Source: Marsupella aquatica
Taxonomy: Eukaryota; Marchantiophyta
Direction of reading: 5' to 3'
Assembly: GCA_973895155.1 (NCBI GenBank)
Contig: OZ316892.1
Location: 19,716,001 to 19,780,000, forward strand
Length of the DNA stretch: 64,000 nucleotides
Positions within the stretch are counted from its first letter, which is position 1. The number at the start of each line of letters is the position of its first letter. The position numbers and the translations under genes are program-made. Positions 53,511-63,813 of this stretch are shown piece after piece. Under the pieces are notes generated by a model that saw only the letters and a list, made by a program, of their open reading frames with translations, did no database searches and was not told where the DNA came from.

Positions 53511-55031
53511 CTACGTTCTCGTTCCCAACTGCCTATCAAGTATGTAACGGACTTCTCCCAACGTTAGAATTGGCTGGCTACATAATGTTGATTCGAGCAC
53601 ATCCAGTTTGAACACATTCTTGAACACCCAATACACATGTTTGCAAGGCATGTAAGGCTTCCGATAAGTATGTCGACGGTAGAAATCCTCGCAAGAGCAA
53701 CATGGGAAACAACATATATGAACCCAATAAGAGGCGACTGATCTCTCATGTTCATGGGTCCGGATACAAAATTGTTTCCCTGACGCATTTCCACTCGTGA
53801 TCACTCTCTCTCCAATGACGCTCATCACTTCTTTTTCAGAGGCTTCAATTCTCTTCAAATGTGTTTGGGTAAGATGCACTCTTTGCAAGCATTTTTTCCC
53901 GTTCCTTGAAGCGTACCTCACAGATGGGTCAGTTAGGTTTATCCTCTCCAGGAAAAGATTGACATCAATCTGTAACGCAGAAGGCAACGGTGCTTCGATT
54001 TCATCTCCACAGCCTTCGGAGAGAATAAGTCCTTGTTCTTTCAAAAATTGAATCTCTGCTCCAAAAAGATTGGTCCCTTTGGCAATTGGGAGATGTGAAG
54101 GAACATTGGGAATGTTCGAGACTCCTCTCCTTGTTGTGCTTCGGTGACAGTGGTTGTTGGGGCAAAACCATATCTGATCGTTATAAGGTTGCCCCTAAAC
54201 ATTCTACATCCTCTCACGGAAATTGCAACAACACCATCTGGATTCGGAAGACCAACCTTCTTTACTCGATTTTGACATTCATCACGACTACCTCCCCGTC
54301 CAAGGGTTCTGTTACACACTGGACCCGCACCCCGTTTTGAGGTCCGACGCAACTGCCAGGCACCGGGAGGTACTTCACTTTCCATTGGGGAAACTGAATG
54401 ACAATATGCAGTCTCGACAGGTGTTGCAGGCGTCACTGGTGGGACAGAGGATCTCGTTGCTCGACGCGTAGGTGTGTCAATGACCACAACTTCCTCAGAA
54501 GCATCGCTTTCTGACAAATTATGGACCGCATCAATTCCACCGGCTGAAGGCGTAGAAGGCATTTTCTCAAAATCAGTGGAATGCAGGTTTCTCCTTTTCA
54601 AACCTTTTGTATTTGGTGAAGTAACAAGGATGGTATCATGCCTGTGCGAGTCTTCTGCCGAGACGTTCCCAGTTGCATGTCCTTTTCGTTTCACCGATTG
54701 AGTTACAACATCACCATTCAATGGAACGCTTCTTTCCAAATCAAACTCAGCAGCGTTCGACAGGAGGAGATTGGTGGCTTCCTCAAAGAGACGCGGTGAC
54801 CCCGCCAGGTCCGCCGATCTGAAGGCAAGCTCAAAAATAGTTGGGCCAGTTCCTTTGCTCAATCCCCTTTTGTATGCAGTATAAGCAGCAATTTGAGCAA
54901 CCGCTCTATTTTGGTCCGTTTTACATCCTTCAAATAGACCAACCTTTTTTTTTCTGTTGCCATGCTTTCATTCCAGCATGCCTAGATTCCGAACCAGTAC
55001 AATTAGGAATCATCCCAGCCTCTTCGGCACT
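53511..55031 (-). CDS. MULE transposase, C-terminal exon with SWIM zinc finger (two homopolymer frameshifts)
   Basis: The exon probably begins at 55,031 after a GCAAG acceptor (SAEEAGMIPNC). Its coding sense changes frame at a run of nine A (on the minus strand, about 54,947-54,955) and again at a run of five T (about 54,046-54,050), where the text continues sensibly across each break. The last 177 residues contain a SWIM finger, CxCx(n)CxH, in FPCCSCEDFYRRHTYRKPYM then PCKHVYW. SWIM fingers are the usual C-terminal domain of Mutator-like transposases and bind DNA or partner proteins. The preceding 270 residues are Ser/Thr/Arg-rich and poorly conserved in type. The frame breaks are either sequencing errors in homopolymers or signs of decay. 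Confidence 0.7.
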
Positions 55032-55326
55032 CTTGCTTTGAAACGTTGCACGCAAGGGTTTAGTACATGTAAGAAATTGCACACAAAAGTGGCAACACAA
55101 TGGAAATAACAGTAGCGCCAGACGCTAATAAACTGATGATGATATTTCCATGTAAAGAACCGTTTAACACAGAATAAAGGTAGTCCTTACATCACTCATA
55201 GTCCAAATGGATTATTAGCGCTCGGCGCTACTATTGCAGATAAGGAACCCTTCTATCTCACACATGCTTCACTAGCGCCGAGCGCTATTAATGGGAACAT
55301 GCATCCTATAGAAGTGTATAACTCAC
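55032..55326 (-). other. Transposase intron with three family-C palindromes
   Basis: The GTGAGT donor lies directly after the exon ending at 55,327, and a probable acceptor lies at 55,032. It contains family-C palindromes at 55,113, 55,216 and 55,273. No coding sequence is present. Confidence 0.65.
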
Positions 55327-57330
55327 CAGTCTTATGAAGTTCCCCCATTGTCTCCATCGGACAACCCACCAAGACAGCCACCCTTGCAGCATCCGAAGTT
55401 TGCCTGAGTGACAATTGCCAGACCTCCACCAGTCATCGATTTCCCTAGAGATTCGATATGCTTTCAAGAAAGTTGGCGCGTTCTGAAGACGATCCCACAT
55501 CTCCTTGTGCTCTCCGTGCTTTCCATCTTTTACACCTTCTCGGGAATGACAATGAAAAGATTGGAAAAAATGAAAGGCATCTGATCTTTCTCGCTCTGGG
55601 TCGGGTACACCGTCAAAGAACACGTTTTGAACAGCATTCCAACCAGCCTGAGCATTGTCCGCCATGAATCCCCAAATTGTAACATCCTGTAAACCATTTT
55701 CATCGGCAACCTCTAACATCAAACGCCAGGCTCTCTCCAGAGATTTTGCATCTTTGGCCTTTAGCTCACAAGTGAATATGGTGCAAAGTGCCCGGTAATG
55801 ATGATCATATACATGGGCACTGAAAGTAAGCCAATCTGCCGTGCTTCGATGCATCACGTCAAAACTTACCCATGAACCCTCTAACGACCCACCAGGTTTC
55901 ATTCTTTGGAGCAGGTCCAGACCACTACCGTCATCTTTTACGGTCATTTTAAAGATATGAGCACTCTCATCCCGATAGCCTTGACCAGGGAGCAAGAACC
56001 TATGAAGAAAAGGTAGTCGGATACACTTTTGCATCCTCACAAGAAATTCCAGTTCCCCTTTCCCCTTCTGATCTTGACGGACACTCCTTAACACGGATGC
56101 AAACTTCTGAGGAGATGCGACGACCATCAGGGACTCCCAGATTTCCTTCTCTTCTTCAAGAGAGATTTCTTCAACAGAGGCCTCGCAAAATGTATTCGTC
56201 AGTGTCTCAGTCGTAGAGTTTTTAATCCCTGCTTGGGATGCCATGGGGTTTGCAGTGAATCCCTTCTCCAGATGAGACTTTGCAACCTTTTCTGCCTCCC
56301 TCAAAAAGACCCGTCGACTGGGATGATTGTGAAATCCCATAAGAACAGCTAGTCGCGACATGTGGGCCAAAGACTTAACGTCAACTTTTGCAGATGGATA
56401 CATGTAGAACATTAGAGCAGGGCAGGCCTCAACGCACATCAGAGGTTCGGAGCAATGGTGACAAACAACTCCACCTTCGAAGATCAATTCCCCAACTCGG
56501 AATGGGCCCGAAAGTTTTGGGGTTCTTGCCCACATCTCATTATTTCGAAAGTTGTTGTCTTTCCACCACGGACAAGCATTATTTTGACACTGCAGCGATC
56601 CCGTACACTGGACTTTCCCGAAATCCCACATTTTCTTCGGAAGAACATTTGAAGACGTTTTCACAATCCGAGTCCAATAATAACAATCCTTACCACGATC
56701 CATATCTTTCAAACGTTCACCTTTTGCGTTCACACAGTCTACCGGGGGTAACTCAAAAACCACATTCCCATTGTAAGATGTGGGAAGACTAGGCACTACG
56801 TGATGAACAAAATCACTCCCCCTTATAAACCGAGACAATTCACTATGACCTTTGGATTTCAAGATTGTATCCATTGCACTCTGCCGGTACACAGTCAAAG
56901 GCACAATCATTTCTCGATCCGCATTAGACTCCTTTTTAACCTCGGATGGGTAAACTGGAATCTTCTCTCCGAGAGTAGTTGTCGCTTGCTTATCATCTCC
57001 AGAACTTTCCGAGAGTTTGATGACATCGAGTTCAGCCACTGTGGGAGGACGAGTATAGGAGGCCCCAGAATCTCTCAAAACAAAAACCTCATATTCTTTC
57101 TGAGCCTCCAGAGTCCAATATCTTAGACCATGAACAACATCGTAGAAAAGTGGAGTCTCCCCCAAACAAACCGACACTAACGGCGAGATCGCTAAAATAG
57201 ACTCCTTGGCGACATCAAATCTCACTCCCAAATATTCCTCTAAAACACGCTTTGATTCAGATGATTCGAGGACGGGAATTGTGATTACATCCAGAGTGTC
57301 CTTCCTTGTGACAACGATATTTTGAGCCAT
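55327..57330 (-). CDS. Mutator-like (MULE) transposase, main exon, 668 codons
   Basis: From ATG at 57,330 (MAQNIVVTRKD) an N-terminal module (VLEEYLGVRFDVAKES) leads to a Cys/His zinc-binding region (CQNNACPW, VVCHHCSEPLMCVEAC) ending in GFHNHPS, as in FLYWCH/GCM-type DNA-binding domains of MULE transposases. The DDE core follows: SWVSFDVMHRSTADWLTF (first Asp), WGFMADNAQAGWNAVQNVFF (second Asp) and FHFFQSFHCHSREG, matching the MULE patterns around LDxTHKT, MTDxxxAE and CxFHxxxAW. The glutamate cannot be placed with certainty. A GTGAGT donor ends the exon. The frame is open for 12 codons upstream. A possible short first exon (MNPNPAV before GTAAGA) lies near 57,500. It would excise and insert its host element. 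Confidence 0.8.
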
Positions 57331-58052
57331 GGCTTCAAAAGAGGGATATGCATTTGCCCCACGCAAAATGAAATATGTTTATCATGAGATTCGAGTACGA
57401 GAAGTAAACGTTCCATTCTCATTATAGAGTCGTTATAGATTGGACGCACTCCATCAATGACGTTTTGTCGTCTTACCAACGGCAGGATTCGGGTTCATAG
57501 TTACTAGCACCTGGCGCTACCTCTATGTGTAAAACACCCTTGGATGAGGACTACGAATGCCAATAATAATAGCGTCTGGCGCTACCTCTGGGTGCAAACA
57601 TTCTTGGGTGAGGAGTACGAAGGCAATAAATAATAGCGCCTGGCGCTACCTATTTCAATGGACTTGAAAACATTCAATGGAAGGATAAGTACGACAACGC
57701 AATACAGTACGAGTCATTAAGTTGGCACGCTTTAAGATCTCCACTGGATCTTCGCGAATCCGATCCGTCCGGGTCCAAATGTGCCAGAGAGGAAGCGTCC
57801 ACGAAAGTTATATCAGAGGGTCCTCTTCGAAGTGGGCAGCCAGGACCAAGTGCAAACTCTCCTTATATCTAGTCGTTCTCCTCCGATGTCCTCATTGTCA
57901 AGCCATTCTTTACTGAGTCGCAGTTGTGGCTCATCTTTCGGGCGCGTGGTTCCCGTTCTCGCATTCGGGCCCAGTTGTTCTTTTTGGCTTTCGTGCGCGT
58001 TCTTGTTCTCCTTCTCGTCCTCGTTTCTCATTCTCGTCCTAGTTCACTTTCA
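57331..58052. promoter_or_regulatory. Divergent promoter region with 65-bp palindromic tandem repeats
   Basis: This region lies between the minus-strand transposase and the plus-strand gene at 58,053. At about 57,490-57,653 a unit of 64-65 bp is repeated nearly three times, each with one family-C palindrome (57,505, 57,570, 57,634) and phrases such as CTTGGATGAGGACTACGAA. The position suggests control of both genes. The small frames at 57,722-57,916 are not convincing. Confidence 0.55.
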
Positions 58053-58475
58053 ATGGCACCTCCACAGGGAAAGGCAAAGGAGGAGGCACTTGTCCCGAGT
58101 GACACCGACCGGGAGACCCCCGCATCAAATAGCTTACCGCCTCGGGACGAGAGGATGACGGTTCCAATCTCGAAGAAGGGGAAACTCATCTCAAAGACGA
58201 AGAATGCCCCAACTATGGGACGCAGCAAAGGATCCAGTCGGCCAAATGCGAGCGGCCCAACTTCTGTTCCCGCTAGGGATATCGCCCATGCTTCAGTCGG
58301 CCGTCCAAGAGCCGACACTATCTGCACGGGAGTCTCCGTATCTTCTTCATCCACTGAGAGTGATCGTTCTTCGAGCGGGGACTCATCACCGAGCAGGCAA
58401 GGATTTGCGTGGTATGGATCGAGCGACTCGAATGACGACTCTGATGCGTACAAGCCAAGTTGGTGGGAAGACTGA
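58053..58475 (+). CDS. Hypothetical 140-aa basic then acidic/Ser-rich protein
   Basis: The ATG at 58,053 (MAPPQGKAKEEALVPSDTD) opens a frame with a basic first half (SKKGKLISKTKNAP, GRSKGSSRPNASG) and an acidic, serine-rich end (SSSSTESDRSSSGDSS, DSNDDSDAYKPSWWED). The frame is open upstream to 57,924, but the preceding sequence is unlike protein. Its composition resembles the acidic tails of the other element proteins. It could be a separate small nuclear protein or the first exon of paralogue 2. No family is recognised. Confidence 0.45.
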   Translation: MAPPQGKAKEEALVPSDTDRETPASNSLPPRDERMTVPISKKGKLISKTKNAPTMGRSKGSSRPNASGPTSVPARDIAHASVGRPRADTICTGVSVSSSSTESDRSSSGDSSPSRQGFAWYGSSDSNDDSDAYKPSWWED

Positions 58476-59623
58476 TTTCCCGGTGTCAGAGCGTCTCGTT
58501 TGAGTGCTGGAGAGACTTGGAGGATCCATCGAGGTTGATAGGATCTAATTCCACTCGTTTTTTTCCGTTACAAAACACATACCGTTCCTTCCTCGTATGT
58601 CGGATTTCTAGTGTATTGTAACATTTTGTATATGAACGGCACAGCCGTTCATTTTTACCCCGGTGTCAATGCTTTTGAATTCAGAAGACCAAGCTTTAAT
58701 TTTGGGTTCTACTCCCGTGTTTGCATTGTATTTCTGAATGCGAAACTGATCTATTTCTTTGAAATGGCCATAAACACTCGTTTGCTGTCAATGTTTTTAC
58801 TAGCGTTTGGCGCTATTATGACAAACAAAGTGTCCATAACACTGTCGTGACATTTCTTATCTCTAAAGTGTTTTTGATAGCGTTGGGCGCTACTAATGAA
58901 AGGAATCACAAGTCAGACCCGTTTGGAGTTATTTTTACTTTTATTTCAACAAAGTCTGTTCAATTGATGTGCATTTTAATAGCGCCAGGCGCTATTGTAA
59001 TTCATTGGAATATTCGTTGAATGAATGGGTTCATGTGGTCATGTTTGTTGTCATTGGACTCCTATTTCATCATTTATTTGGATACTAGCGCCAAGCGCTA
59101 CTAAAGTTGGCTTGTTGACTCCTGCACAAAATTGGAAAATTTATAGACACTTGTGTTGATAGTACTGTCCGAAGCTACATTAAGACGGTTTTTCAGATAC
59201 ATTTGAAAGTATGTTGTATAATAGCGCCTGGCGCTATCCACAACTATCGACATTGATGTGGTTCCAACGGTCACTTTCCAACGGTAATATTATAGTAGAT
59301 TGAGGTTCACGGAACCCTTTTTGCTTTTGTCTGGGATGAAAGTCCAATCGGAGAATGCCATCTGTACTTGGGATTGTTGTAATCGAATGGCTGGTTCCAA
59401 TGTATCGGTGTCTTAATACGAGGTGGAGATCGCTCGTTTGGGATAATTTAGTCCGTCTACGCGCTCAGACCTTGGACTATATGAGTTTGTCAAGTGCATA
59501 TGTGCGTCCTTTATTGGTCCCGTACATTTTGAGACGTGATCGTGACAAGAACTGCACGGCGCGTCCGGCAGTGCCTTTGGTCGAGTCGCTCTCCATGGCA
59601 ACTTTTGGCTGGGTGATACGAGA
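58476..59623. other. Intergenic or intronic region with five family-C palindromes
   Basis: Palindromes at 58,801, 58,878, 58,980, 59,086 and 59,222 are spaced 77-136 bp apart. A frame at 59,355-59,816 overlaps the next gene in another frame and shows no domain, so I do not call it. The region may be an intron joining the gene at 58,053 to paralogue 2. Confidence 0.5.
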
Positions 59624-60340
59624 ATGGGGGAGGCTGATGGTGGTCATTTTGAGTCCTCTCAGTCTTCGTTCGCTGGTTCAGTATACACCCGTCGTGTCAC
59701 TCGATCGACTGCATCCCTGTCGACTTCCGAAGCTGAATCTGCACAGCCCTTCCCGAGGTCGAGGAGAGGGAGAATGGACCCTAAGGACGTCTCCATGGGT
59801 GAAGTCAGTGACATAGGCTTATCGATAGACGAGGTAATATCAAAGCACGCATTGTCGTTCGGGAAGGATTTTTGAGGATTCGATAAGGAGCCACCTCGAA
59901 TTCCTCTTTGTAGATTGCTCCCCATGGAGGTTGTTCGAACCTTACAGAAAGAAAGTGCATCGATCGAGAAGTTGAAAGAATCATTCCGTGTCACCGGGTA
60001 CAACTCGCGCATTGGGATGCCTTTCTACGTTCAGCCTGCGAATGCCGATGGGGTTTCTCAGATATGCACCAGCAAGATCCGGGACTCTTGGGATCCAATT
60101 TGGGTCGTAGAAAATGACAAGTTTGAGGAAGAGTGTGATGCGGACCCAACATTCCATATTCTAAAAGATAAAATGTTTTGTGTGTTTGACAGAAATCATC
60201 GATTGTACTCATGGTCAATCCTCACGAGGGAGAATCCGAACAACTTGAAGTATCATCCTCGTGTGATTTGCGTCATTTTCAATGGTGACAGAGGTTCGCT
60301 AGTTGAGCTCGAGGCGGCAATGCACACCATGAACCAATAA
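59624..60340 (+). CDS. Paralogue 2: Ser-rich leader and ParB-like domain, with in-frame TGA
   Basis: From ATG at 59,624 an 80-residue Ser/Arg-rich leader runs to a TGA at 59,873-59,875, and the same frame continues at once with KEPPRIPLCRLLPMEVVRTL. This is a good first strand of a ParB domain, so the TGA interrupts a real coding sequence. Next come IEKLKESFRVTGYNSR, PFYVQP and KMFCVFDRNHRLYSWSIL, the NHR-containing ParB signature (compare GQHSTMAAKK in paralogue 1), then HPRVICVIF and VELEAAMHTMN. The frame ends in TAA at 60,338, but sequence after the next acceptor continues the protein. The exact donor is unclear, because a GT-AG intron at this TAA would leave the stop in the exon. Confidence 0.68.
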
Positions 60341-60463
60341 GTTCTATTTGTTAACTGTTGTTACCCCTGTCATTCATTTTGGACCAAACATGCTTTGCGA
60401 AAGTGTTCATTCCCCAATTTTTGCTAGCGCCGAGTGCTACTAATTCCTTTTCATTGCATCCAG

Positions 60464-61802
60464 GCTTGGACAAGCAGTCGTCGAGCCTTCCTGGATTCTT
60501 GACGCGGACAGAATTTCCCGAATTTTGTCGCGTGATCTTGATCACTATAAGCCACTCATCGACAGCGTGAACATGGCAAAGTTTGAGGCGATCCGAAAGA
60601 AGACGAGAAAGGGGTCTTGGTTTACACATAAAATGCCACAGGATGCTCTCATCTACATTCTGTGTGTGGACAAAATCAAGTCTTACTCAAATCAATTTAA
60701 GTCTGATATGGCTTTAGCCAAAGCTCAAGGGGCTTCTTGGTCAGAAAAGGAGACCACAAAGAGGCATGAGGCAATGATGAAGGAGGCGACCAAAGATTGG
60801 TCGATCAAAGTGACGAAGATCACCCCTTTACTTCATCCGGATTTTGGAGATTATTTGGGAACCTATGCTGAGATGTATCCCGTAACTGAGAAGAACAAAC
60901 AGGAGAAGAAGCCAGACACAGTTGTATGCACAATGGATCGAGCCAGGTTGTTTACTGCTGTTTCATACCTGGATCCAAAATTGAGGTGCACCCTTCTAGT
61001 AGCCCACTGCACTCCCGAGATTTGGAAACAGTTTTTCCATCCTGCAAGTGTCAACGACGAGCCTGTGAAGCAGTGGTGCCATACATGGCATACTTGGAAT
61101 TCTGTGGAGGGAATTGCAACTGGAATGCTTCACACTTCTTTCAAACAGATTTCTGACCGGATGCCGGCTGACCGTCTCACAAAGTCTGGGTGTGAGTCAA
61201 TGGAGGCCATGCTTAAGATCATTCTAGATGAATTCAGAAACTTTGGGGATCTTGTCAAGGCAAAATTCTTCAACAACTTGTGGCCTTCCAAATATGCGGA
61301 CAAGGAAGATTACACAGAGCGGAACCGGAAGAGAGCCAAACGATATCTATACCGGTTTTACATGTGGATGGAGCTTAGATCTCCTGACACTCTGTGGGCA
61401 TACCCGGCTGCATTTCAGAAATGGGTGTCTATCGAAGAGGGAGACGCTCTTGCCGACCTGTATTCGATGTACCCAGCGGAGGGAAAGTTTCCACCACGTT
61501 CATTGTCGGAGTGGGAGAGACTTTGTTGTCCGTGGTACCTCGACACAGACAAATGGGATTTACCGTTTGACGAAGCTGAGAAGGATGCCTTCATGAAGTT
61601 GCAGAAGTCCCAGATCCCTGCCAACTATGTGTCTGCAATGAAGCAAGGTCTCCAGTCTGATGTTGACGAATCTGCATCTGAGTTACAGAAGAATTGTGAG
61701 TCTCTTGTCATGCACGTTGACCGAAGCCGTAAGCCAAGAGCAAAGGCGAAGAATGAGTCGGCTGCACCAAGTGACTCCACAAGGTCCTTCAAGAAAAGTG
61801 AG
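60464..61802 (+). CDS. Paralogue 2: large middle exon, function unknown
   Basis: The exon starts after a TTGCATCCAG acceptor (LGQAVVEPSWILDADRISRI). About 445 codons are open to a stop at 61,803. The sequence is rich in aromatic and charged residues (QDALIYILCVDKIKSY, DRARLFTAVSYLDPKLRC, WKQFFHPA, YLYRFYMWMELRSPDTLW, LCCPWYLDTDKWDLPFDEAE). It corresponds in position to the middle region of paralogue 1 (EYNWILFAPEKLYSLWREV), but I recognise no known fold. Its basic tail (SRKPRAKAKNE) precedes a GTGAGT donor at 61,798. Splicing there to the acceptor at 61,931 is one base out of phase. Confidence 0.6.
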
Positions 61803-61931
61803 TAGTCTAAGCGCTTTTTGGTTACTTGTTGGCGTTGCTTATGCAGGAGTTTCATTTGGAAATTCCTTTGATTAATAGCGCCTGGCGCTAGTCTGAAAGG
61901 TTGGACTCATTCAAGTTTCTGTGCCTAACAG

Positions 61932-62633
61932 GAGGTCCCGGCTGCCGAAGGGAAGAATGATGCAACTCCTCAGGCATCGGAGGCAAACACTGGAGCTCAA
62001 GAAACCCCGGATCAAGGGACCCCGGATGGTGCTGGCAAATCCATTGTCCCTCTTGACGCAACTAGCACGAAGAAAAATAAAAAGAGAGGCGCCGGTGAGG
62101 ATAGAGCAGCATCATCTACTCGAGACGTTATTTCCTGTGGACTCCAGAGAGATGTCGGGAATTTTAAGCGAAGGTGTTCTAGACACTGTTTTGTGGAGTC
62201 CAATTTAAACGAATTTTACGATTCGGTATTTAACAAGGGGATGAAGCCCATGTGGGTTACTAAAGTTGAGGCCTGGGGAAAGGAATTGGTAAAGTCAGGA
62301 GACAGAGAGAAGGGAGTAATGCATGGCGGAAAAGAGAGGGGCTTTGGTGTGGATGCTGGTTTCATCTACATTCCCACTGGATTAAAACCAACACTTCTTG
62401 ATCGGAAGATTCCCAAGTGGAACCTTCAGGATTACACTATTCCCAGCTCTTTCTTCCGAGCCATGGAGCCGTTCCTTGCAGACGATGGCCTACTTGCAAT
62501 TTTACACAGAGGAGACTATGATCAGGTATCTGAAGTGATTGCGGCTTGCCAGGATTCTAAGTGTTTCCAGTGTATTTCAACCCACCATGTGGTCATGACT
62601 ACACCAATGTATAGGCCCCGATCTGATACTCAG
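61932..62633 (+). CDS. Paralogue 2: first half of methyltransferase-like domain
   Basis: The exon follows a TGCCTAACAG acceptor (EVPAAEGKNDATPQASEAN), passes a Lys-rich linker, and enters a region matching the motif-IV half of a beta-group DNA methyltransferase: VDAGFIYIPTGLKPTLLDRK, IPKWNLQDYTIPSSFFRAME, FLADDGLLAILHRGDYDQVS. The catalytic (D/N/S)PP(Y/F) tetrapeptide is not present. IYIPTG stands in its place, whereas paralogue 1 has DPPF. The exon ends DTQ before a GTAACA donor. Confidence 0.65.
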
Positions 62634-62795
62634 GTAACAATTCCTCTTGCACATACTAGCGCCCGGCGCTACTATCAGCATTCGCAATATCTACAATTCA
62701 CTTATCTTTCGTAAGGATGAATGGTTGACTAGCGCCAAGCGCTAATATATGTGTATGTTTTCGTATACTGCCTTCATTGGGAAACTGTGTTGCAG
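62634..62795 (+). other. Canonical intron of paralogue 2 with two family-C palindromes
   Basis: CAG/GTAACA donor and TGTTGCAG acceptor, 162 bp, phase 0 on both sides. Family-C palindromes lie at 62,657 and 62,730. It is the best-supported splice in this gene and shows that the palindromes can lie inside introns of a coding gene. Confidence 0.85.
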
Positions 62796-63365
62796 ATATT
62801 CACACTTACTCTTAATATATTTTGCCGCATTTTGACAAAGGGAAGGGTCCCGAAAGACCCCAAGTTCCGGCCACTATCGAATGAAGAAGACCCTTCCGTC
62901 ACTAACATTATTGGGTTTTCGTTGCCGCAACATGACCCGACTCCTGAGCTCCAATTTGCAGGAAATTCACGATTGCCTGTGGGTTTCATGCAAACTATTT
63001 TGGAATTGGTGACTCTTCCTGGAGATATCGTTATGGACTGGACAGTAGGTTCCGGTAGTACGTTTGTGGCTGGAGATTATTCTGGTCGCTTTGTTGTTGG
63101 GCTGGAAAATCGGCCAGAGTTTGTTGATACTTCCGGTAAGGTCTTCCTTGATCTTTTACAGAACAAAGAAGTGGTTGCACCAACTCCTCCTAAGAAGATT
63201 CCTGGAAGTAAGAAGCAGGACAGGCTCCGTGCTATTCTAAATTTTGATTCGGAAGACGAGAATGAGGGTGGCAATGCTTCTCAGCAATCTAAAGATGATG
63301 AGGTGTCGAAGAATGTGGTGGACCTTGGATCTGGAGATGAGGACAGTGAAGAGTCAGAAGAGTAA
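62796..63365 (+). CDS. Paralogue 2: methyltransferase motif I and acidic tail
   Basis: The exon continues the methyltransferase fold: PVGFMQTILELVTLPGDIVM, then DWTVGSGSTFVAGDYSGR (motif I, the SAM-binding Gly-x-Gly turn) and FVVGLENRPEF (the acidic residue that holds the ribose). The C-terminal 70 residues are acidic and serine-rich (LNFDSEDENEGGNASQ, DLGSGDEDSEESEE). The fold is that of N6-adenine/N4-cytosine DNA methyltransferases of the beta group, as in phage proteins where a ParB domain precedes the methyltransferase. Binding of S-adenosylmethionine is plausible. Catalysis is doubtful because motif IV is altered. Confidence 0.75.
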   Translation: MFTLTLNIFCRILTKGRVPKDPKFRPLSNEEDPSVTNIIGFSLPQHDPTPELQFAGNSRLPVGFMQTILELVTLPGDIVMDWTVGSGSTFVAGDYSGRFVVGLENRPEFVDTSGKVFLDLLQNKEVVAPTPPKKIPGSKKQDRLRAILNFDSEDENEGGNASQQSKDDEVSKNVVDLGSGDEDSEESEE

Positions 63366-63525
63366 TTTTCTTTAGCTTTCTTTCTCTCATTGTATACTTT
63401 TTTCCAAAAAACTCCTCTACTCCCTTTTGTCTAGAAAATTCGCCCGATTTCCCGACTTCGACTAAAGAACTCCAGTTCAAATTCTCAGGTCAGAGTAGAA
63501 TCTTTGGAGGCGTTTTCAACTTTGA

Positions 63526-63813
63526 AGGAACGTCTCTAGGAACGTTGTACAGACCCCGGAGAAGCCATTTGTTCTCCCCTCTTATGCTGAAAAGGCGGCA
63601 CGACGGGCAGATTCAGTCAGGACGCTTACTTGGGAGAGTAAGGGTCTTAGACTCAGGAGAGGCTCAGATAGAAAGTTTGTGCAGAATCACTTCATAGATG
63701 ATATTGCAAAATCCAAGTATGTGGACGACGAAGCAGAGTCCACTGATAGATCAGAAAGTAGCGGTTCTGAATCGGGCTCAGAGTCGAGTGGTGGTTGTGG
63801 ATCTGGTCTTTAG
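63526..63813 (+). CDS. Possible 3' exon of a further element gene, unknown
   Basis: An open frame without ATG, probably entered at a CTCTAG acceptor near 63,539, reads VVQTPEKPFVLPSYAEKAAR, then RKFVQNHFIDDIAKSKYVDD and a Ser/Glu/Gly-rich tail (SESSGSESGSESSGGCGSGL) ending in TAG at 63,811. The acidic serine tail is of the same type as those of the proteins at 58.5 and 63.3 kb. The 5' part is not identified. Confidence 0.4.
   Translation, partial: RNVSRNVVQTPEKPFVLPSYAEKAARRADSVRTLTWESKGLRLRRGSDRKFVQNHFIDDIAKSKYVDDEAESTDRSESSGSESGSESSGGCGSGL

Noticed and set aside
59355-59816. 153-codon plus frame overlapping the start of paralogue 2
   Set aside because: It is in a different frame from the ParB-like sequence, shows no domain and has an atypical composition.
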